Below are positions 1 through 11,900 of a stretch of 64,000 nt of DNA, in pieces. The first letter of the stretch is position 1, and each line of letters starts with the position of its first letter. Location of the stretch: assembly GCA_003342815.1 (NCBI GenBank), contig PTEX01000163.1:124001-188000 (forward strand), read 5' to 3'. The position numbers and the translations under genes are program-made. The DNA comes from Eudromia elegans (taxonomy: Eukaryota; Chordata; Aves; Tinamiformes; Tinamidae). The notes under the pieces are model-generated. The model worked only from the letters and a program-made list of their open reading frames with translations, did no database searches and had not been told where the DNA came from.

Positions 1-882
1 AGTCAAGTAAGACTTCAGTATTTACCATTTTTTAAATGGGGGATTAAACTAGCCTCAGAAGTGGTTGGAAAAGAATTTTTTATATGAATTTTTGAAGCAA
101 GATATTTCTATTACCTCTAATAGTCACACACTGATCTCCCAATCAACAGATTACATCCTTAAATTTGTAATACACAAGCTACACATGAATTAAAAAAAGA
201 GACTGAAAATAGCTATCTATTTTAAGAAAAAAGAAAGCTTATTCAACCTACAGCAATCCACTTCCATCCTAAATGCAGTAAATTCTTTACTTCAGAGATG
301 ATTTAGAATTTCACTTTTAACAAAAAAGATTCCTGCATCATTTCTAGTTTATCCCTCCACACCTTTTTTTTTTTTTTTTTAAATAAAAACCAAACAAAAA
401 GGAATTAGGAAAGCTGAAAATCCATTCTGTCTTCTCTAAGATATAATACAGATACAAGGCAGCAATGAGATATCAGATAACACCTGCTGTAACTAGTAAC
501 TCATGTTGACCAAGAGCAGCCTCTATTTTGTTTGTTTAGAGATTAACTAGCAACAAGCAGCACTTCTTGAGGACCTAATTTTGTGGAAATAGAAGTCATT
601 CAGATGTGAGTGCCAAGTTTCTAAGATTCATATTCTCTCCCTACACACAGAAATGCTCAAATCTCTTAAAAGTTACAAAGGAATTTTATTGGTGAGAACA
701 CATTAACTAACAGAAGTTGTTTTCAGAGTTTTCTAGCTAGAAGAAGGTATGTAAAAAATGTTTTGTTTTGTAACACGGAAAAATATGAAATTATATGAAT
801 ATCAATACTACCATATAGATGACCTATACCTATGTTTCCTGCTATAAGTATTTTAGTACGGGGAGGATTTGTGCCAATTAAA

Positions 883-1125
883 TCACAGAATAGTTGAGGT
901 TGGAAGAAACCTCTAGAGATGATCTAGTCCAATACTCCTCCTCAAGCAGGGACTCCTAGAGCACATGGCACAAGGTGGCATCCAGGTACGTTTGGAAGAT
1001 CTCCAAAGGAGACCCCTCAGCCTCTCTAGGCAGCCCATTCCAGGGTTCTGTCACCCTCACGGTAAAGAAGTTCTTCCTCACATGGAGATAAAACTTCCTC
1101 TCATACCATTTTCACCCTCTTCTTC
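883..1125 (-). mobile_element. CR1 LINE 3' fragment
   Basis: Plus strand opens with AATCACAGAATAGTTGAGG and continues with a variant of the CR1 3'UTR/ORF2 end: cctctagagat.atctagtccaa, agcagggactcctagagcac, ggtggcatccaggta, then gttcttcctcacatg. The octamer-like 3' end is at the low coordinate, so the element is on the minus strand. It is 5'-truncated and diverged, and lies in AP1S2 intron 2 in the same orientation as the gene. Confidence 0.93.
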
Positions 1126-1596
1126 AGGATATGCTTGAGTTCTCCTGCTTACTCCTTGATGTTGGTAGTATCACCTCAAATTAAACTTGTTCTTTAAATG
1201 AAATTTTTCCTAAAGAGCACATGCTAAATATTTTTGTGCTAGCTCTTGGGGTTGCGGGGGAGGCACCAAAAATAAATCTGCTATGTTGCTCTCTTGTTTT
1301 ATTTCCTATTAAAAATATCTTCTCTCTAGCATCAGCATGGCCAAAGACATTGTCAGCTAAGTATTTCAGGGCTACTTAAAAAAAATTCTTTAAGTAACAA
1401 TATCCACTCTGCCAATTTCCAAAGAAACTTCACCCAAACTCTTAAGCTCAAGAATATAATTGAATTATTGCTCCTAGGTCTGATGTGTGTCTATCCAATT
1501 TCTGTTAAAATTTGTTTCCCACTTCCTAAGCTGACAATATTTATGATCTGCAAGTCCCACTTCCACTCTGATCAAACTGAGAGGGCTTCATCATTA

Positions 1597-1907
1597 CAAA
1601 TGATCAAAATAACTTTTATTCAAAAGTTTAAACTATTATGAAAAAGTGACTATCTACAATTTATTTCCATCCTGCCACAAAACCTGACCTCAGACATCTC
1701 CCTCCAATGAAGTTCTTAACATTTAAATCCTCTTGTTCTTTTATTTCTTCACTGTTGTGATTTGTTATTACTTCGGATCCATCTGAGACCAGTTTGATTT
1801 TACACTGTTGCTTTGTCTCCAACTTTAATATTTCAAGGATATTTACTATCATCATAGTAACTTGCAAGATGCAATTTGAATAGACAATTTTTTTAGACAA
1901 AGTCTTT
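1597..1907 (-). other. Candidate alternative terminal exon inside AP1S2 intron 2
   Basis: On the minus strand a strong acceptor (a run of T, then CTTTCAG; AG at 1909-1908) opens a frame of about 82 codons. It ends at a stop at 1661-1663, about 40 nt before an AATAAA signal (1620-1615) in a T/G-containing context. The first base completes a split codon, so the exon is phase-compatible with the AP1S2 exon 2 donor (phase 2). Spliced that way, the first 59 residues of sigma-1B would gain an unrelated tail rich in K, E, S and N that ends ...FVAGWK. I do not recognise the tail; it is not the normal AP1S2 C-terminus. It could be a real short isoform, an exon of another minus-strand transcript, or chance. 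Phase agreement alone has a one-in-three chance. Confidence 0.3.
1615..1620 (-). terminator. AATAAA poly(A) signal in AP1S2 intron 2
   Basis: Plus-strand TTTATT reads AATAAA on the minus strand, about 40 nt after the stop of the candidate terminal exon. A moderately T/G-rich stretch follows (GTTATTTTGATCATTTG). It is a perfect hexamer, but such hexamers are frequent in AT-rich introns. Confidence 0.35.
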
Positions 1908-4900
1908 CTGAAAGAAAAAAACAATTGTAAAGTTATTACTTTACAATTTACTCTACAGAAAAATTAGAGTTTCAAACCTAATGAGAAAATCCAATGTTAG
2001 TTTTAATACATTTTTTCAATGCTTATTTGAACAAAACTTTTACCTTATTTCCATGAGCAGTACTGATCACAACCAAGTAGAGTCACACTGTCTCCTTTTA
2101 ATGCTTAGACACAAGTTGAATCTCATAGCGTAGACCTCATCAAGCCAAAATTGACTCGTGTTTGAAATTTTTCCACACAGGATAGTCCTTTTGTGCCCTT
2201 CTATTACTTAAAAAGTTTAATTGACACACAAAACTATTTTAAGAAAAAGGAAAAAAAAGGCGAGAAACCTTATTCAGTCTAGAACACTTTGCAGAAAACT
2301 AGTCTGCTCTCAGTGTCCTCATTTAAAATAAAGTCTAACATACTTCTGAAATACTTTCTTTAGCAGCTATTGAGTAGAGTACACTTTCAATCTCTGCCAA
2401 CTGCAGCTTCAGAGAAAAGACTACTAAGAAGCAAAGCTACTTAGTGGGCATCTTAACAAAGAATGAAGGCCTGGTTATCTATTATTACATACAGAAAACA
2501 TTTTTCAAATTCTCAAGTAGAAGAACTGAAAAGCAACACAGGACAGACTTACACAAATTCCTACCTTTTGTAGCCCACTTCAGAGTTCTCTTGTTAGAAG
2601 GAAACAAACACACACTCCTTTCTACAACTGTACACTTATTGGTAGGTAACGTTTTTACCACCAAAACACACTTCTGTTACTCAGCTCATAGCCAGATTCA
2701 GTCATTCTGCTATGGGGAAACACAAGGAGCAGGTCACTTGTGGACAGAACACTGTGGGTATCAAGTCCCACTGAACCAGCAGCATTCTCCCACCAGGAGA
2801 GCAAATACCTAGTAGCAATGTCAGATGGCAAGCAATATGGCTGACAGCATCTTAGTAGCTTTACACATAAATTCAAATTGCAGAAGTTTAAAGCCTACAG
2901 AGTTTGGCTGCACTGAAAACAACAACAATGCTGCCTTTAAGAGGCAAGCAAGATCTCAAGAATCTGGGGTTTGGTGATAGTTTGCTAACATTTACCCAGT
3001 GACAGCTACAGCTATGGGAGCTGTGCTGGGCAAGACTTTTTTTCCTCCTTCAGAGAACTTAGCGATGCTTCTTTACTAAAGCATGAAGTTTTGGGACTGC
3101 AGGACAGACACAGCAGTTATGCTTCATTTAAGGATAGAGAAATCATCAATAATAATAATTACCCCAAATATGGGCATTTCTTTCACCATATCTCATTTTA
3201 AACCTAAAAAGGAAAACCGATAGTTTTAGAAATTAACAGAAGCTGTGTAATTCCTTCTGTAAGAGAAAGCTTCTTTTTCTATGTCTGAGTGACAAAAGAG
3301 TCTAAAATATTCTTAAAATACATCTTTAACGAAGTTAAAATGACCACAGCTAAGCAGTATAATCATTGCATTCAGCTAGTTTTAGAGTTTCTTCCATGAT
3401 ACCCCATTTTTATTAGATACAGCTGACAGTTAATGCACACATTGAGACAGACACTGATCATGCCAACTGCTGGACACATTTCATTAAATAGATAACATTA
3501 CTGTGCCATGGGATCAAAACACTGTCAGCTAAGGACATGTACTATTTGTAGAAAGGAGCTTTATTTTTGGGAGAGGGAAGCAGAGTCATACAGATATGGT
3601 AAAAATATTGTTTAGAACTTCAGTTTCTTCAAGTTTTTAGAGGAGCCTATAATTATGGTTATTTTAAATTGACTGAGAATTGCTACATCACTAAGAGCAG
3701 CACAAGCTGAGACAAATTCAAAATACTGCATATGCAGTTATTTATTGCAGTATAGAAGTAATCCTCCTTTGAGTTACCAGTCAACAACCAAACCTCATGG
3801 TCAACAAAGTTTAACAAATGCTAACAAAGTAAACACTTAGGTAAAAAGCATTTATTCTATAATTCCTAATTTTGACTGCAACGTATCACGTAATGAAAAC
3901 AACTAACATTAGCAGAAGCTAAAGCAATGAATAGCCCAGAGAATATCTATATTAAAAAAAGTCGTATTCTTCTTTCTCTCCTTCCCCTTCTCCCAGTATT
4001 TCAGACTACATGCTTCGTACCTTATTCTTCACTAAAATATTGGAAATTTTTACATTTAACACAAATTCTTTTGCCACAAGAGGAAAGCAGCAACAACTTT
4101 GACTCTGTATGCTCTAATATTGCCAGTATTACTAGAAGGTAACAGTATGTGAACATGATTGCATTTGTTAAGCTTCCAGTCTGCCATCAGCAGATGACAC
4201 ACTCATTATCATAATAAAGTGCAGTAGTTGCTGGCTTGCCGAATTTGATTTTTTTTTTCAGCAAGTCTCTTCAAGGATTTACTTGTCTCCTGAAGTAATG
4301 AGTTCACAACCTTTTTTCAATCTTCAGGTGTTGACTAGCCTGAACACCTCTCTTCCAAGCCTTCAACAGATACATCCACCCTAAGTTATGAGCCACATCA
4401 AATGCAAGGTCACCTTTTCACCCTTTTTTTTTTTTTTTTTTTTTTTTGAGCTGTAAAGAAATAACTATGAGGGCAACAATGACTAATCCAATTCTGCAGT
4501 CATAATTGCAACTGCATAAGTGTGGCATGTATGAAACTTATGAAATTAAAAAGTACATATATTGAAAAGGGAGATGAAGCTACTAACCTATCATTTTTGC
4601 ATTTCAGTTTGTTTCGCTGGAAGAAAAAAAAAAAAGGCCTAGTGCACCTTTAACATGGCCAAATGGTTTGAGTTGGACAATCCTCTCCAGGAATTGAAAC
4701 TTTTGACAGTTAGAGTATTATAAAAAAAAAAAAAAAAAAAAAAAAGGTAAGTATTGCACATCAATTTCAGCAATGTAAGATCTATTAACAGGAATATGCA
4801 TATGCTTTTATAGATCATGTTTAAAAAATAGAAAAATAAGCCAAATCACTAAAAGCTACTATTAACGTGGTCATCTTGGGATTATTTTCTTGAACTAATG

Positions 4901-6744
4901 AATCACCCTTTTAAAAGAGATTATGCTAGTTGGTATTCATCGACTTTAATTTAAGGAAACAAAGTAAATGCCAAGTAAAATGACTAGAAAAATCTTTCCT
5001 GTAAAGCAGCAAGTAGCTACTCTTTCAGATCACAGGATTTTAAATTTACTATCAACTCTTACACTCAATCCTTCTGGTGAAGTTTTAGCTTAATGAAACT
5101 TGCCTACAAAAGCTAAACAGAATAACTTTGATACACGCTTATCTTAAGCAGTGGTTTTAGAGGCTAGCTGTGCCTGACTGCTTCTTAAACAGCAAAATAA
5201 GCTACTATAGTGAGCTGTGCAAATCAGTACACTAACAGATACACTGTGGTCTACATTCTGCCTCACGTGGTCTACACACAACTTCACTACTCCTTGACCA
5301 CGGGCCCCACAGCCTACGCCACGGTACATGGACACCACAGCTTTGAGTATCTTGAAAATCCATCCCCCTCAACTTATACCATCCAGTTTGCTGGGCACAA
5401 AAGAGCATAGCAATAATTAGGTAATCACAGTGAAAAGACAAGGAAGGAGGACTACTCTGTGGACTCACTTCTCTCCAGAGCAGCTACTGCTCTGTGGTGC
5501 TGGGCTTACTCGTGCCTATTTTCTCCTCATGTGGCCTCATAAAAGCCCACCTGAAAGGGCACTTGCATACATCACCACTTAAAGGGCACATAAAGCATTT
5601 AAGCAAGCTTGTCTAAGTGCATGCACATAAGTGTTTTTTGTGAGGAAGTCAACACACAGACCAATAGAACTCTGTATGTTCCCTTTAAGGATGACCTTAT
5701 ACATTGTTCCTCCTCCTTCCCTATGGACCCATCATCATCCTTGCAAGAGCAGGAGGACCAAACCCAGATATATGGGCAACATTTATTCGCATGACATTAC
5801 CTCCAATGATGTATATATCAGATGAGGATCTAAAGGTCCAATCCTTGAAAAAGAGTTACTAGCTCTTAAAAGTCCAATTCCCCTTCCCTCCAGAGAGGGG
5901 GCAGCAATACTGTACAGCACAGGAGTTATTTACTACCTCACATAGAAATAAGAACACACAAATCTTTTAAAGTTTATGCGTAACTAGGGAAGGGAATTAA
6001 CTCAAAGTTGCATATCATAGGCTTCAGATGGAAGAGATGCAACCTAGCAAATCTGGACCAGAATTACAGTCATTCATGCAGAAAAGTATTTTCACACTTT
6101 ACTTTGTAAAGATCAGCATAAAGCAAGGAAGTTTGAGTCACAGACCACCCTTAGAAAAGTTGGCAAACAAGGGAGAAATTAAACTAAGACCAAAAAACAT
6201 TACAAAGTTAAGTAAGTTAGGCATGATTTCTCAAGTTAGCAGCTACTCCTCTTTGCATTCCTAGCAAAGGAAATGCATTTACTCTGAAATAACAAAGTAA
6301 TATTCTTGTTCCTATGAACCTTCAAAAGCAAACTACATTTGCACCTGATTTATGAAGTTATCATCTTAGATAAATGTTTATAAAATTTAGTTTTTCTTTA
6401 TTAGTTGTTAAATCATACATGCATGCTTCATATTTGTATGCATTTATTTACTGTGGGCATCTAAATAGGGAACTATTAAGAACCACTTCTTATTAAAGTA
6501 GAAGGAAATCTCATCTCTTTTCTTCAACACACTGCTAAATGCATGAGTGATTTTCAACACATGAATGACTCCTACTTGGTTATCAAATTAGATTCAAGGA
6601 AAAAAACCCAAAACCCACATTTCTCCATAACCAATGGGCTAGAAGAGCAGAGGAGGGAGTTAAAATGAACCTTCACTATTTTCCTGCTACTTATTACATT
6701 GTTTGTGATGTAGAGCAATTATGAGGTTAGTGAAACAGAACAAC

Positions 6745-6923
6745 CTTTTGTAGACGATCTTCAGGTCTCTCCATTCCAGGAAGCTGCACATCTTCGGTTT
6801 GCGGGCTAATACTGTTTGAACAAGTTCCCTTGTGATTTTCTTCTTTTCTTTGTCAGATAATGGAACATACCACTTCTGAAGTCTCAGTTTCCCCTGACGA
6901 CTGAAAAGCAACATAAACTGCAT
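6745..6923 (-). CDS. AP1S2: AP1S2 exon 2 (N-terminal coding exon), AP-1 complex subunit sigma-1B
   Basis: The small (sigma) chain of the AP-1 heterotetramer (gamma, beta1, mu1, sigma1). It acts at the trans-Golgi network and endosomes, where the gamma/sigma1 pair helps bind acidic dileucine sorting signals for clathrin vesicles. Translated on the minus strand, the exon starts [20 protein letters not shown] and continues through the [12 protein letters not shown] block to IVYKR. That is 59 full residues plus two bases of codon 60, out of about 157 in the family. [14 protein letters not shown] fits sigma-1B better than sigma-1A. The ATG directly follows a good acceptor (pyrimidine tract, then AACAG). 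The donor is AAAAG|GTTGTT, so the exon is 179 nt and ends in phase 2, splitting the small-chain signature that begins IVYKR. Beyond the donor the frame runs into intron sequence. The later exons are not in the window and should lie beyond base 1. Family identity is very secure; paralogue identity is secure. Confidence 0.95.
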
Positions 6924-8079
6924 CTGTTGATTTGGAAGAGGGGGGAAAAAAATAATTTTAGTTCTCTGTTGGTTTTGTAATGATTTCTATAAGGGGAACT
7001 AAATAGGAAATAAGATGGTCATACAAAGCCCTAAATACATTAAATATTTCTAAAGCAGTAGCAGATAATATACAAGATCTGGGAGCACGATTAATAAGAT
7101 TCAACTAAACAAGGTTAGTCACAGCCAAAATGGAAGAGAGCATATACAAGTTTCAGAAACAGATGTCAGAGCCACCAGACAGCAAATAAACCTAAATTCC
7201 AGAAAAACCATGTCCAGCAGTGGCACACTTTGTATTTGCATTTACTACAGACAAGGAGGAAAAAAGGAAAAAATGAAAAGAAAAAAAAAGCAGCCATCTC
7301 CCCAAACACCCAAACTCTTTTTCAATTGACTGGATTACAGCCTTACAGAAGGCACAATTTGCACTTAAGATCTTGCTGAAAAGCCTCCGAACACTTTATG
7401 AGGCATTAGCCCTCCCGATGGAGGGTCCTCCGGCTCAGAGCAGCCTCGCCGAGCCTCGCATCACACAAAAGGAACAGACGCTAAGTGCTTTTCCTGCCGT
7501 CCAGGTCTCGTTTCCTCCAAAGGAGTGATGTTGCAGTTACATTTTAAGAGGAACTCGGCTGTGTTTTTCCAACGGCTGCAACCTTATAGGAAATAGCCTT
7601 TTCTTTATTTATTTTTTTCTCTCTCCTTCCCCCACCTTCCTGCTCAAAGTTGCCCGGCGCCGGGCAAGTTTCCCAGGCAATCGGCGCGGCGAAGCGCCCC
7701 GAGCAGGCGCAGCCTCGTGCCGGCGGCGGCCCCGGCACCCGCGCGCCGCCCCGCACCGCCGCCACCCTCGCGGCTCCTCCTGCGGCGCCGGGCGGGCAGC
7801 TCCGGCCGTCCCAGCCCAGGGGAACGGCGGGAGACGGGGTGCCGCTGTCGCCGAGCGGCGCCGCGCCTGGCAGCCGTTAACGGTCAGCCGCTAAGGGCCT
7901 CTCGCCGGGGCAGCGCGGAGGGGGGGGCCTCGCAGCGGGAGCGAGGGGAAGAGGATATCCCCGTCCTCTGCACCCCAAAGACGGGCGCTGCACCGCGGCG
8001 GGCGGGCGGACGGGGAGAGGAGGGGAAGGGGAGTAGACGGGGAGGGGAGGCGCGCGGGTACCCCCGCGGCAGTGCTCAC
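6924..8079 (-). other. AP1S2: AP1S2 intron 1
   Basis: Bounded by the exon 1 donor candidate and the exon 2 acceptor. The part near exon 2 is AT-rich. From about 7400 GC rises steeply into the CpG island, so the 5' part of the intron is CpG-rich, with GC boxes and long meaningless open frames. The intron may contain regulatory sequence; no separate gene is visible. Confidence 0.6.
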
Positions 8080-8131
8080 CGTGCCCCGGGACGGGCTCTG
8101 GGGAGGGGAGCAGGAGGAGGATGCGGCGCGT

Positions 8132-8167
8132 GAAGCCAGCGATGCCAGCGATGCCAGCGATGCCAGC
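8132..8167. repeat. 9-bp tandem repeat (GATGCCAGC) in presumed AP1S2 5'UTR
   Basis: Three exact copies of GATGCCAGC at 8141-8149, 8150-8158 and 8159-8167, preceded by one variant copy (GAAGCCAGC). A degenerate run of GCC/GCTG follows up to the gap. It lies within the proposed exon 1 on the minus strand, 35 bases from the run of N. The array may be longer in the unsequenced part. Confidence 0.85.
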
Positions 8168-8202
8168 AGTGCCGGTGCTGCCGCCGCGGCTGCCGAGCGG
8201 CT

Positions 8203-8352
8203 NNNNNNNNNNNNNNNNNNNNNNNNNNNNNNNNNNNNNNNNNNNNNNNNNNNNNNNNNNNNNNNNNNNNNNNNNNNNNNNNNNNNNNNNNNNNNNNNNN
8301 NNNNNNNNNNNNNNNNNNNNNNNNNNNNNNNNNNNNNNNNNNNNNNNNNNNN
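8203..8352. other. Assembly gap, 150 N, inside the CpG island
   Basis: A run of 150 undetermined bases in the AP1S2 promoter/exon 1 region. GC-rich sequence with short tandem repeats on the left suggests a sequencing dropout. The true length is unknown, and open frames that cross it are meaningless. Confidence 0.99.
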
Positions 8353-8959
8353 GGGCCCGGCGGCGGGCGGGGAACGGGGGCGGGGCCAGGGGGCATCGCT
8401 CCCCCCCTGCACGGCTGTGGGCGGGGCTAGAGCGCGGCTGTGGCCAATGAGAGCGCGGGAGGGAGCGGGCAGGGAGGGGCCGGCGGACGGGGCCGCGCAG
8501 GGGGTGCTGAAGAACTCCATCCGCGTGGTCCGCACTGGGATAGGAGAGTGTCCCGCGCGGCAGCAGCCAACCAGGGCGCGCAATGCAGATAGCGGTTCTC
8601 CGGCAGCCAATGAGGCGGCGCGGCACGGGGTCGGGGCGATGACATCAGTCAATGAGGCGCCCGGAGACAGAGGCGCCTCCTTGGCCCTCCCCGCCCGCCG
8701 GGGATGGGCGGATCTGGGCGGGGGGAGGGGGCGCCAGCGCGTGCGCAGTGCGGTGTTTCCCTCTAGCACGTGCGCGTCCCGCGTGGGGGAGGTGCGCGGG
8801 GCGGGGCGGCCGTTAACGGCGGCGCGGGGCGGGGGCGGCCCTTCCCCTGCCCCGCTGAGGGCACCGCGTCCTCCGCGGGGCGGTGCGGTCGGGAAGGGGG
8901 CGGACGGTTGATCTTCCCGTCAGGGTTTTATTCCCCGAGGCGCCTTGATTGCCATCGCT

Positions 8960-11900
8960 AATTAAATTCTCAGAAATAGCCGCATCCGGACTTGTTGTTG
9001 TTGGGGGGGGGGGAGGGGGGCACGGGGCACGACTTACTTAATTACGTGGGGTTTTTTTTTCATTATTGCGCAGCTGAGAGGTTTCTCCCTAGCAAAACCA
9101 CTTGGCTTGTTTAGGGTGGGGGTTTGTTGTTTTCAGTGCTGCTAGGCTGAGAATAAAAGGTGCAAGGGTAGGGGAGAAATGAGGAGAAAAGGCTCTCTCA
9201 GCTGAACTTTGAGTATGTTTAAGAAAAAAAAAAAAAAAAAAACTGACTTAAATCTCTAGATGCTGTTCGTGCACTTCACCTTGTCAGCATTAAGGATTGG
9301 AATAATCAGAGGAGGTGACTTTTACCGGGCGATCTTTAAATGGCCTAGCGTCGTGACTGGCGGAACGAGGGAGAAAGATTGTGCCCTGCTCGCTGCCTCG
9401 TCATTAAGAGCTGCTCCAATCGCCCTGGCATGTGTCATGCTTTTATTACTTTGTATTATCGACACCCAAAAAGAAAAAAATCCATTCTTCTGGCTACAAA
9501 ACAGCTGTGGCAGCAGAAACCAGGGCTGGAAATGCTTTTGTATAGAAATGTGGATAGACTGAAAGGAAAGCCAATTTTCCGGCATTTCAAGGAATGCTAT
9601 AACCAATTGTACTTGAGGAAAATTGCGGATATGTTACTTGCTCGTTTTATAGTGCAGATTATAATTGCAAGATGAAAGTGGCATGGGAGCAAGGCGACAT
9701 GCATGAAACTAAACTGAATGGATGAGGCAATTACAGTGCTAGAGCCACATAGAAAAGGAGAACTGCTGTTGTTGGTGCTGGTCCTCATCGTATTTAATAC
9801 TTATTCAGCATCCGTCCTGTTCTCATTTGGAGTCTTCTTTTATTAAATCCAGGAACAGATGCGTATGGATTTGCTAGCTCAGGCAGTGTGGAATGACTCT
9901 TTTCTGTACATTGTTTTGGCCTCAGTAGTTTTAAAGTTTTCAAAGCAGTGCAGTTCTGTTGGTTCCTCGTGAGGCTCTGCCATCTAAAATAACCCACTGC
10001 TCAGTAAACTTTCTTAAATTCCCTCCTTCCTAACCTGCAACTTTGTTATTCTTGATTTTAGCTTCCTGTACTTCATAAATTCCCCATCAGGAGGGTGCAC
10101 GCACTTCAAGTGTTTACAGATCTCCTAAACCATTGGGAGATCCCACACCCAACTTTGATTTCTCTTTAACTGAGCCACTTCCATTCGGTTATGGAAATGG
10201 CAGCTCAAGATTGAGTTTCTGAAGGAGTCTCACGGGACATGTATTATGATTTACCACTTCCCAGCACACAGAAGTATCTCCGCATATAGATCAAACCACG
10301 CATTTCACACATGCTTAGTTAATGGCAGCACTAGAACTAACAAATGGTTCAAGAAATATGTATATTTTGGTGTCATAAAGATAAAATCTGGTGTATTCTC
10401 CTTTTGTTTCTGGTGATGTGTTGAGTCAGGGCGATGGGAGCTGAGGCTCGGCCTGTGCCGTCCTCATTTCTGTTCCAGCTGGAGGCTGCCCTTTCCTCAG
10501 GCCTGCCTGCATCGCCCCACACGTGATCATTCTTTAATTCCGTTCTGTCAAAATAGGCCTGCTTACTTTAAGCAGTTTAAGGTGTGATTCCGTGGCGGTT
10601 TCAGATAATCTAAATCCCATCTTCTCTCATCCCTCCTCTTATTCCCAGCTCTACATTGCTGTCTTTTACCCTGAGCTGCCATAAGGGCTTATGCTGCCTC
10701 CCACTTAAACAACAGGGCTTTGCAAAGGAGGCTCATTCGGCCAGTGGCGGTGCGGATAAAATAAACAACGGAGTCAGTCTGCGGAGCCAGCTCCTCTGAC
10801 AGAAGGGCAGTAACAGAGGTGATGTTGTCCTTCCTATTTGCACTGTTCCTTCCAGGAACTTCAGATGACTTGCTGTTCGCAGGAGTTGTGATTTGTACTA
10901 ATTACCTGTCTTCATACCCACTCCATCTTTCTTTCCCGTAAGAAATTATGCTGTCACTTACCCATTGATCTAGCAGTATACTGAACTAGCTGTAATTAAC
11001 AAACTGATAAAGATACATATGATGCAGAAACAATAACATAATAGCCTGTGTGTATTCCGTACGCCCATGACAATGCAAATGTCATGCAGTCTAATTTTAG
11101 ACATGACACAGTGAGTCTTCTGTTCATTAGTCTTTGTTTATTGTCTTTTAACCAGCTTTAACAAGATGGATTTTAAAGAAACCAGAGCTCAGTATTTTGA
11201 TTTCTAAGCCATGAGTTATAACCCCCTAGTTTAATAATGTATTGTATTTTTTAACTGCTATCGTTGTAAAAATCTTTTATATTCCATTTTCCAATGTAAG
11301 GCAAGTCTTCAGGGGATATAGCCATTGACCGTACAACATTTGGGGTCTCCAGCCAAGAGTTTACTTGCTAGATTATTTTCAGCATGATTTGAGATACAGA
11401 AGAGAACTGCCTGGAGCTGGCGAGAGAGGAAGAAAGGAGGAGAGAAGCTTGCACGAAATAAGATTAAATTTGCTTGGTTTTGCCTGGTATGGTTTAGGTC
11501 TGCTCTTCTTGTTTTGTTTTGTTTTGTTTTGCTTTCCAATTAATTAGAATATATTAGGTTTGTCTGGAATACAGGCATGAAAATTAATAAGGCAGACTAC
11601 CAACATCCTGGCACCTGGCACTTCACACATTGCTCCAGTGCCAAATCTGAAACCCCTGATAGCATTTTGTTGTGTTTTCATTGTTAGCCAAAATGATGAG
11701 TAAAACAAGAGGCTTTTATAAGACGAACAACTTATTAATTCCAAAGGAACAATCAGATATTACATTTTAACTTTTTTTTTTCCCTCTCAGGAAAGCAACC
11801 CAATATTTAGGAAAAAAATAAAGGAAAAAAAAAGCTTTGCTCCCCCTTCCCCTTCCAATGCCCTCACCTTCTTGAATAGGATGGCAACATACTTTAAAAG

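Larger units (their letters stand above)
1..6744 (-). other. AP1S2: AP1S2 intron 2 (partial; runs off the window)
   Basis: AT-rich intron sequence between the exon 2 donor and base 1. I looked for the reverse complement of the expected exon 3 (encoding the YASLYFCCAIE region) and did not find it, so the intron appears to continue past the window start. It contains homopolymer runs (T at 364-380, T at 4424-4447, A at 4722-4745), a CR1 fragment (883-1125) and the candidate terminal exon at 1597-1907. No other exon can be supported; the short open frames at 2444-2876, 5144-5825 and 6028-6264 show no recognisable protein. Confidence 0.75.
8081..8450 (-). other. AP1S2: AP1S2 exon 1 (5' untranslated), approximate
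   Basis: Exon 2 opens with its ATG immediately after the acceptor, so the first exon should be non-coding. The best donor on the minus strand within the CpG island is GGCACG|GTGAGC, with the exon ending near 8080-8081 and the intron GT at 8079-8078. This puts intron 1 at about 1.15 kb. The exon's upstream limit is unknown: a 150-base run of N (8203-8352) interrupts it and no start site can be read. The visible part includes a 9-bp tandem repeat. The donor is seen; its use and the 5' limit are inferred. Confidence 0.5.
7650..8930. promoter_or_regulatory. CpG island promoter of AP1S2
   Basis: Very GC- and CpG-rich block with many GC boxes (GGGGCGG and its complement), sharply bounded on both sides by AT-rich DNA. 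Upstream of exon 1 there are perfect CCAAT boxes on the plus strand at 8444-8448 and 8607-8611, a TCAAT variant at 8649-8653, and a CRE-like TGACATCA near 8640. An E-box CACGTG lies near 8767. No TATA box stands out, as is usual for a broad CpG promoter. The plus-strand CCAAT orientation and the island's extension 500 bp past the presumed AP1S2 start would also suit a divergent transcript. The island is interrupted by the gap at 8203-8352. Confidence 0.85.

Noticed and set aside
1..6744. Search for AP1S2 exons 3-5 on the minus strand.
   Set aside because: No match to the expected YASLYFCCAIE or later coding blocks; they should lie outside the window.
7877..8911. Long open frames (up to about 290 codons) on both strands across the CpG island.
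   Set aside because: They pass through 150 undetermined bases and stay open because GC-rich DNA lacks stops; peptides are low-complexity A/G/P/R. The real AP1S2 coding start is in exon 2.
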